The translations under genes were made by a program, and so were the position numbers. Positions 22,640 through 24,447 of a stretch of 24,447 bases of DNA are shown piece by piece (within the stretch, counting starts at the first letter, position 1; every line of letters begins with the position of its first letter). Source of the stretch: an uncultured Lachnospiraceae bacterium (GTDB taxonomy: Bacteria; Bacillota; Clostridia; Lachnospirales; Lachnospiraceae); NCBI GenBank assembly GCA_910578715.1, contig CAJTRL010000060.1, positions 1 through 24,447 of the forward strand. Direction: 5' to 3'. The notes beneath the pieces were generated by a model. It did not search any database. It saw nothing but the letters and a program-made list of their open reading frames with translations, and was not told where the DNA came from.

Positions 22640-23374
22640 TCATGGATTGATAAGCTGATTTATAATATCCATATCGATATCCATGTCTATGCTGATGGGA
22701 GTAACTTCTACTTCCACGCTGTTTTCTACCACTTCGCCGTCTGGCGCTACCGCGGTAACGACAATCTCATGAACGCCCGTTTCATTAAATTCAACCTTTT
22801 TCTGCCATTCTGTTGTATTTTTTCTGAACAATTCCAATGTGTCCTCTTTACCGGACGCAAGATGCGCGGTAATGCTGACGGCATCCGTTTCAAAATTCAG
22901 TGTGGCAGTCATATCAATTTCCGTGCCGATACTAAAAGTGCTGTACTCCGGATATAAATATATCTCGTATACAGGTTCTGGTTCAGCTTCCCGCTCAGGT
23001 TCGGACTCAGGCATATTTGTAACAGTTTCCAAATCTGAATCCTGTTCTGCTTTTAATCTGTCTATCACCCCGGCAACGGATATGCCGCTGACTGCAACAA
23101 GCAGTGTGATAATAGCTATGATTATGGGCAGTTTGGATGACGTGCTTTTTTTAATCTCATTCACATTGCTTCCCATATCCTCTAACTTTTCGTTAGTGCG
23201 CTCTGTGTTCACTGCCACAGTCTGGCTGATTTCCCTGACTGCACTGATATCATCCTTCATACCATCCAGCTTCTCGTTCGTACATCCCGTATTCTCCGCA
23301 ATCCGCTGAGTGCCCTCTTTCATCGCATCCAACGTATTTTTTAATTCCCTGTCCGTTTTCCTGTTTCTTCCCAT
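22640..23374 (-). CDS. Single-pass membrane protein with coiled coil and Ig-like domain
   Basis: A 244-aa protein I do not recognise. Residues 1-80 are a cytoplasmic coiled coil with an internal duplication (ENTGCTNEKLDGM and VNTERTNEKLEDM). Residues 82-104 are a membrane helix (LPIIIAIITLLVAVSGISVAG). A Pro/Glu linker (PESEPEREAEPEP) follows. Residues about 135-230 are an extracellular beta-rich domain, probably Ig-like (TGVHEIVVTAVAPDGEV). The end is the repetitive SIDMDIDMDIINQ. ATG 23374 is chosen over GTG 23383 because an AAAAGGTGAT site fits it. It has its own promoter (23442-23470) and terminator (22555-22583), while the flanking trbL and prgI genes are usually close neighbours in this family. 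That suggests an inserted cargo gene, perhaps for surface sensing, entry exclusion or mating-pair contact; function is unknown. Confidence 0.85.
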   Translation of the reverse strand: MGRNRKTDRELKNTLDAMKEGTQRIAENTGCTNEKLDGMKDDISAVREISQTVAVNTERTNEKLEDMGSNVNEIKKSTSSKLPIIIAIITLLVAVSGISVAGVIDRLKAEQDSDLETVTNMPESEPEREAEPEPVYEIYLYPEYSTFSIGTEIDMTATLNFETDAVSITAHLASGKEDTLELFRKNTTEWQKKVEFNETGVHEIVVTAVAPDGEVVENSVEVEVTPISIDMDIDMDIINQLINP

Positions 23375-23441
23375 CCGTATCACCTTTTCATATTTGACTT
23401 CCGAAAATAATACCAGCTTATAAACTTCTGCTTTCAGATAA

Positions 23442-23470
23442 ATTATAACATTCAGGTTTTATCTTTACAA
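23442..23470 (-). promoter_or_regulatory. Sigma-A-type promoter of the inserted membrane protein gene
   Basis: On the minus strand TTGTAA (-35, 23465-23470), a 17-nt spacer and a perfect TATAAT (-10, 23442-23447) lie about 65 nt upstream of the start at 23374. Spacing is optimal and there is no other open frame there, so the gene can be expressed apart from the conjugation operon. Confidence 0.75.
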
Positions 23471-23526
23471 TCTCACGCCCCTTTCTAATTCTTCCGTCTT
23501 TTCCGCTATTTTTGCTTCTTTTTTCA

Positions 23527-23556
23527 TGCGCTGAAAAATCTTTTTTCTAATGCGCA
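23527..23556. repeat. Inverted repeat at the trbL end
   Basis: Arms TGCGC (23527-23531) and GCGCA (23552-23556), with inner GAAAAA/TTTTTC pairing, enclose the trbL stop codon. No T-tract follows on the minus strand, so it is not a standard terminator. It marks the border between the conserved gene and the inserted one. Confidence 0.4.
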
Positions 23557-24419
23557 TGGAAAATTGATTTTGATATGGAGCCTGTCTTGAACAGGCTGAA
23601 GCACAATATTACGGTATATGCGCCCACCGACCACAGGGCGGAATGTAAATCTGCCGCCACCGCAACGCCGGATACGAGCACAGCATAGATTGCCACGCAT
23701 ACCATAATGAAAAATCCCTGAAAAGCAAGGGCGATAAGTCCTTTTAAATAATTCGTTCCGATTGTCCCCCACTCCCGGTTGGTAACTGTCGCTGCCGGGA
23801 TTGGGGCAACTGACACATAAAGGTATATTTCAATCATGCGCCCGTACAGAATGACGGTGATAAGCACGGACATGATTTTCATGCAAAGGCTCACAATCAT
23901 CGTTTCCAGACCGAGGCCGATAAGCTCCCCGATTCCCATCGTATCTATCTGGCTGTTGAACAGGGAAACAAGCGCTGCCTGTACGTCCAGGCTGGTCGAG
24001 CCTGATATGGAAGCCGACGCCTGTGACACAACATGGCTCCCCACATCGAATACTGCCATGACAATATCAAATGTCCTCGAAAGCAGCATGACCGCGACAC
24101 ACGCTTTGAACAGGAACCGGAAAAACAATCCCGTGTCAAAATCGTGCATATTGTTCTTGTCGATGACCATCGTAATCAGCTCATAAATCAGCACGAAACT
24201 GATTACCATGCCCGCTATGGGAATTATCACGTTTTCGGACAGTGTCCGCACCATGTTAAAAATCCCCGCATTCCATGCGCTCGGCGTCCGGCTGACTTCC
24301 CCCGCAATCGTACCGACCTTATTATTCACGTCGGTAAACATCGTATCGAAATTTGACAGAATCCAGCCTTTAAGCATATCCTTTATAAAGTCAGCGATTC
24401 TTTGAATAATGCCGCCCAT
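23547..24419 (-). CDS. VirB6/TrbL-like conjugation channel protein (CD1112-type)
   Basis: A 290-aa multi-pass membrane protein of the VirB6/TrbL-like CD1112 family, an inner-membrane part of the type IV secretion channel. After an amphipathic N terminus (GGIIQRIADFIKDMLKGWIL) it has about six hydrophobic segments, including VIIPIAGMVISFVLIYELI, FKACVAVMLLSRTFDIVM, GLETMIVSLCMKIMSVLITV and LIALAFQGFFIMVCVAIYAV. It ends FSLFKTGSISKSIFHAH, typical of the family. The start ATG at 24419 lies 3 bp after the stop of the preceding small gene. Downstream, its usual partner prgI is displaced by an inserted gene with its own promoter. It is complete, and no defect is seen. Confidence 0.92.
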   Translation of the reverse strand: MGGIIQRIADFIKDMLKGWILSNFDTMFTDVNNKVGTIAGEVSRTPSAWNAGIFNMVRTLSENVIIPIAGMVISFVLIYELITMVIDKNNMHDFDTGLFFRFLFKACVAVMLLSRTFDIVMAVFDVGSHVVSQASASISGSTSLDVQAALVSLFNSQIDTMGIGELIGLGLETMIVSLCMKIMSVLITVILYGRMIEIYLYVSVAPIPAATVTNREWGTIGTNYLKGLIALAFQGFFIMVCVAIYAVLVSGVAVAADLHSALWSVGAYTVILCFSLFKTGSISKSIFHAH

Positions 24420-24422
24420 ATC

Positions 24423-24446
24423 TTATGAAAACAGGCTTGTAAGCTG
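24423..24446 (-). CDS. Last codons of a small protein, possibly Maff2-type (partial)
   Basis: Reading in from the right edge on the minus strand, eight codons give QLTSLFS and a stop, 3 bp before the trbL-like start. In this ICE family a short membrane protein (Maff2 type) with a similar end normally precedes the TrbL-like gene. Only the C terminus is in the window, so the identity is inferred from position. Confidence 0.35.
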   Translation of the reverse strand, partial: QLTSLFS

Positions 24447-24447
24447 T

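Noticed and set aside
23465..23527. 20-codon frame MKKEAKIAEKTEELERGVRL
   Set aside because: It has no ribosome site and overlaps the -35 box of the next gene; it could be a relic of a displaced gene, but nothing supports this.

Overview
The window is a large part of an integrative and conjugative element (ICE) of the Tn1549 / C. difficile CTn type, carried by a low-to-mid GC Firmicute, most likely a gut clostridium (Lachnospiraceae-like). The assignment rests on gene order and protein families: TrbL/VirB6 (CD1112-type), PrgI, VirB4, a membrane-anchored NlpC/P60 peptidase, DUF4315, DUF4366 (CD1107-type), topoisomerase III and a giant methylase/SNF2-helicase protein. Every gene I accept is on the minus strand, so the functional order runs from 24447 down to 1.

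Right part (24447-12506): the conjugation operon. It begins with the last codons of a small protein, then the VirB6-like channel protein, an inserted membrane protein with its own sigma-A-type promoter, and a structured leader (terminator plus two hairpins). After the leader come a tightly packed, mostly overlapping run: prgI, virB4, an orphan N6A/N4C methyltransferase, a two-domain cell-wall hydrolase, DUF4315, DUF4366 and topB. These would build the mating channel, energise it, open the cell wall and process DNA. VirD4 and relaxase are not in the window.

Middle (12490-7005): an accessory segment. It holds a small membrane protein carrying a GGADGPTSIF motif and broken by a one-base frameshift at a G6 run, an unrecognised 127-aa protein, a second copy of the terminator-plus-hairpin leader, and a 1549-aa surface protein. 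That protein has an acidic stalk, BspA-type leucine-rich repeats, nine InlB-type B-repeats, a membrane segment and an unusual cytoplasmic C-terminal domain.

Left part (6979-1): the giant methylase/helicase gene, with a complete tnpV gene nested inside it in another reading frame. The helicase ends abruptly after motif II, beside an 83-bp imperfect palindrome. Beyond this lie a second, free-standing tnpV, two hairpins, a 24-codon relic of a large serine recombinase that has lost its start codon, and a small ribbon-helix-helix-like gene whose promoter overlaps a 13-bp direct repeat. This end looks decayed or interrupted, so the element is probably not autonomous as seen here.
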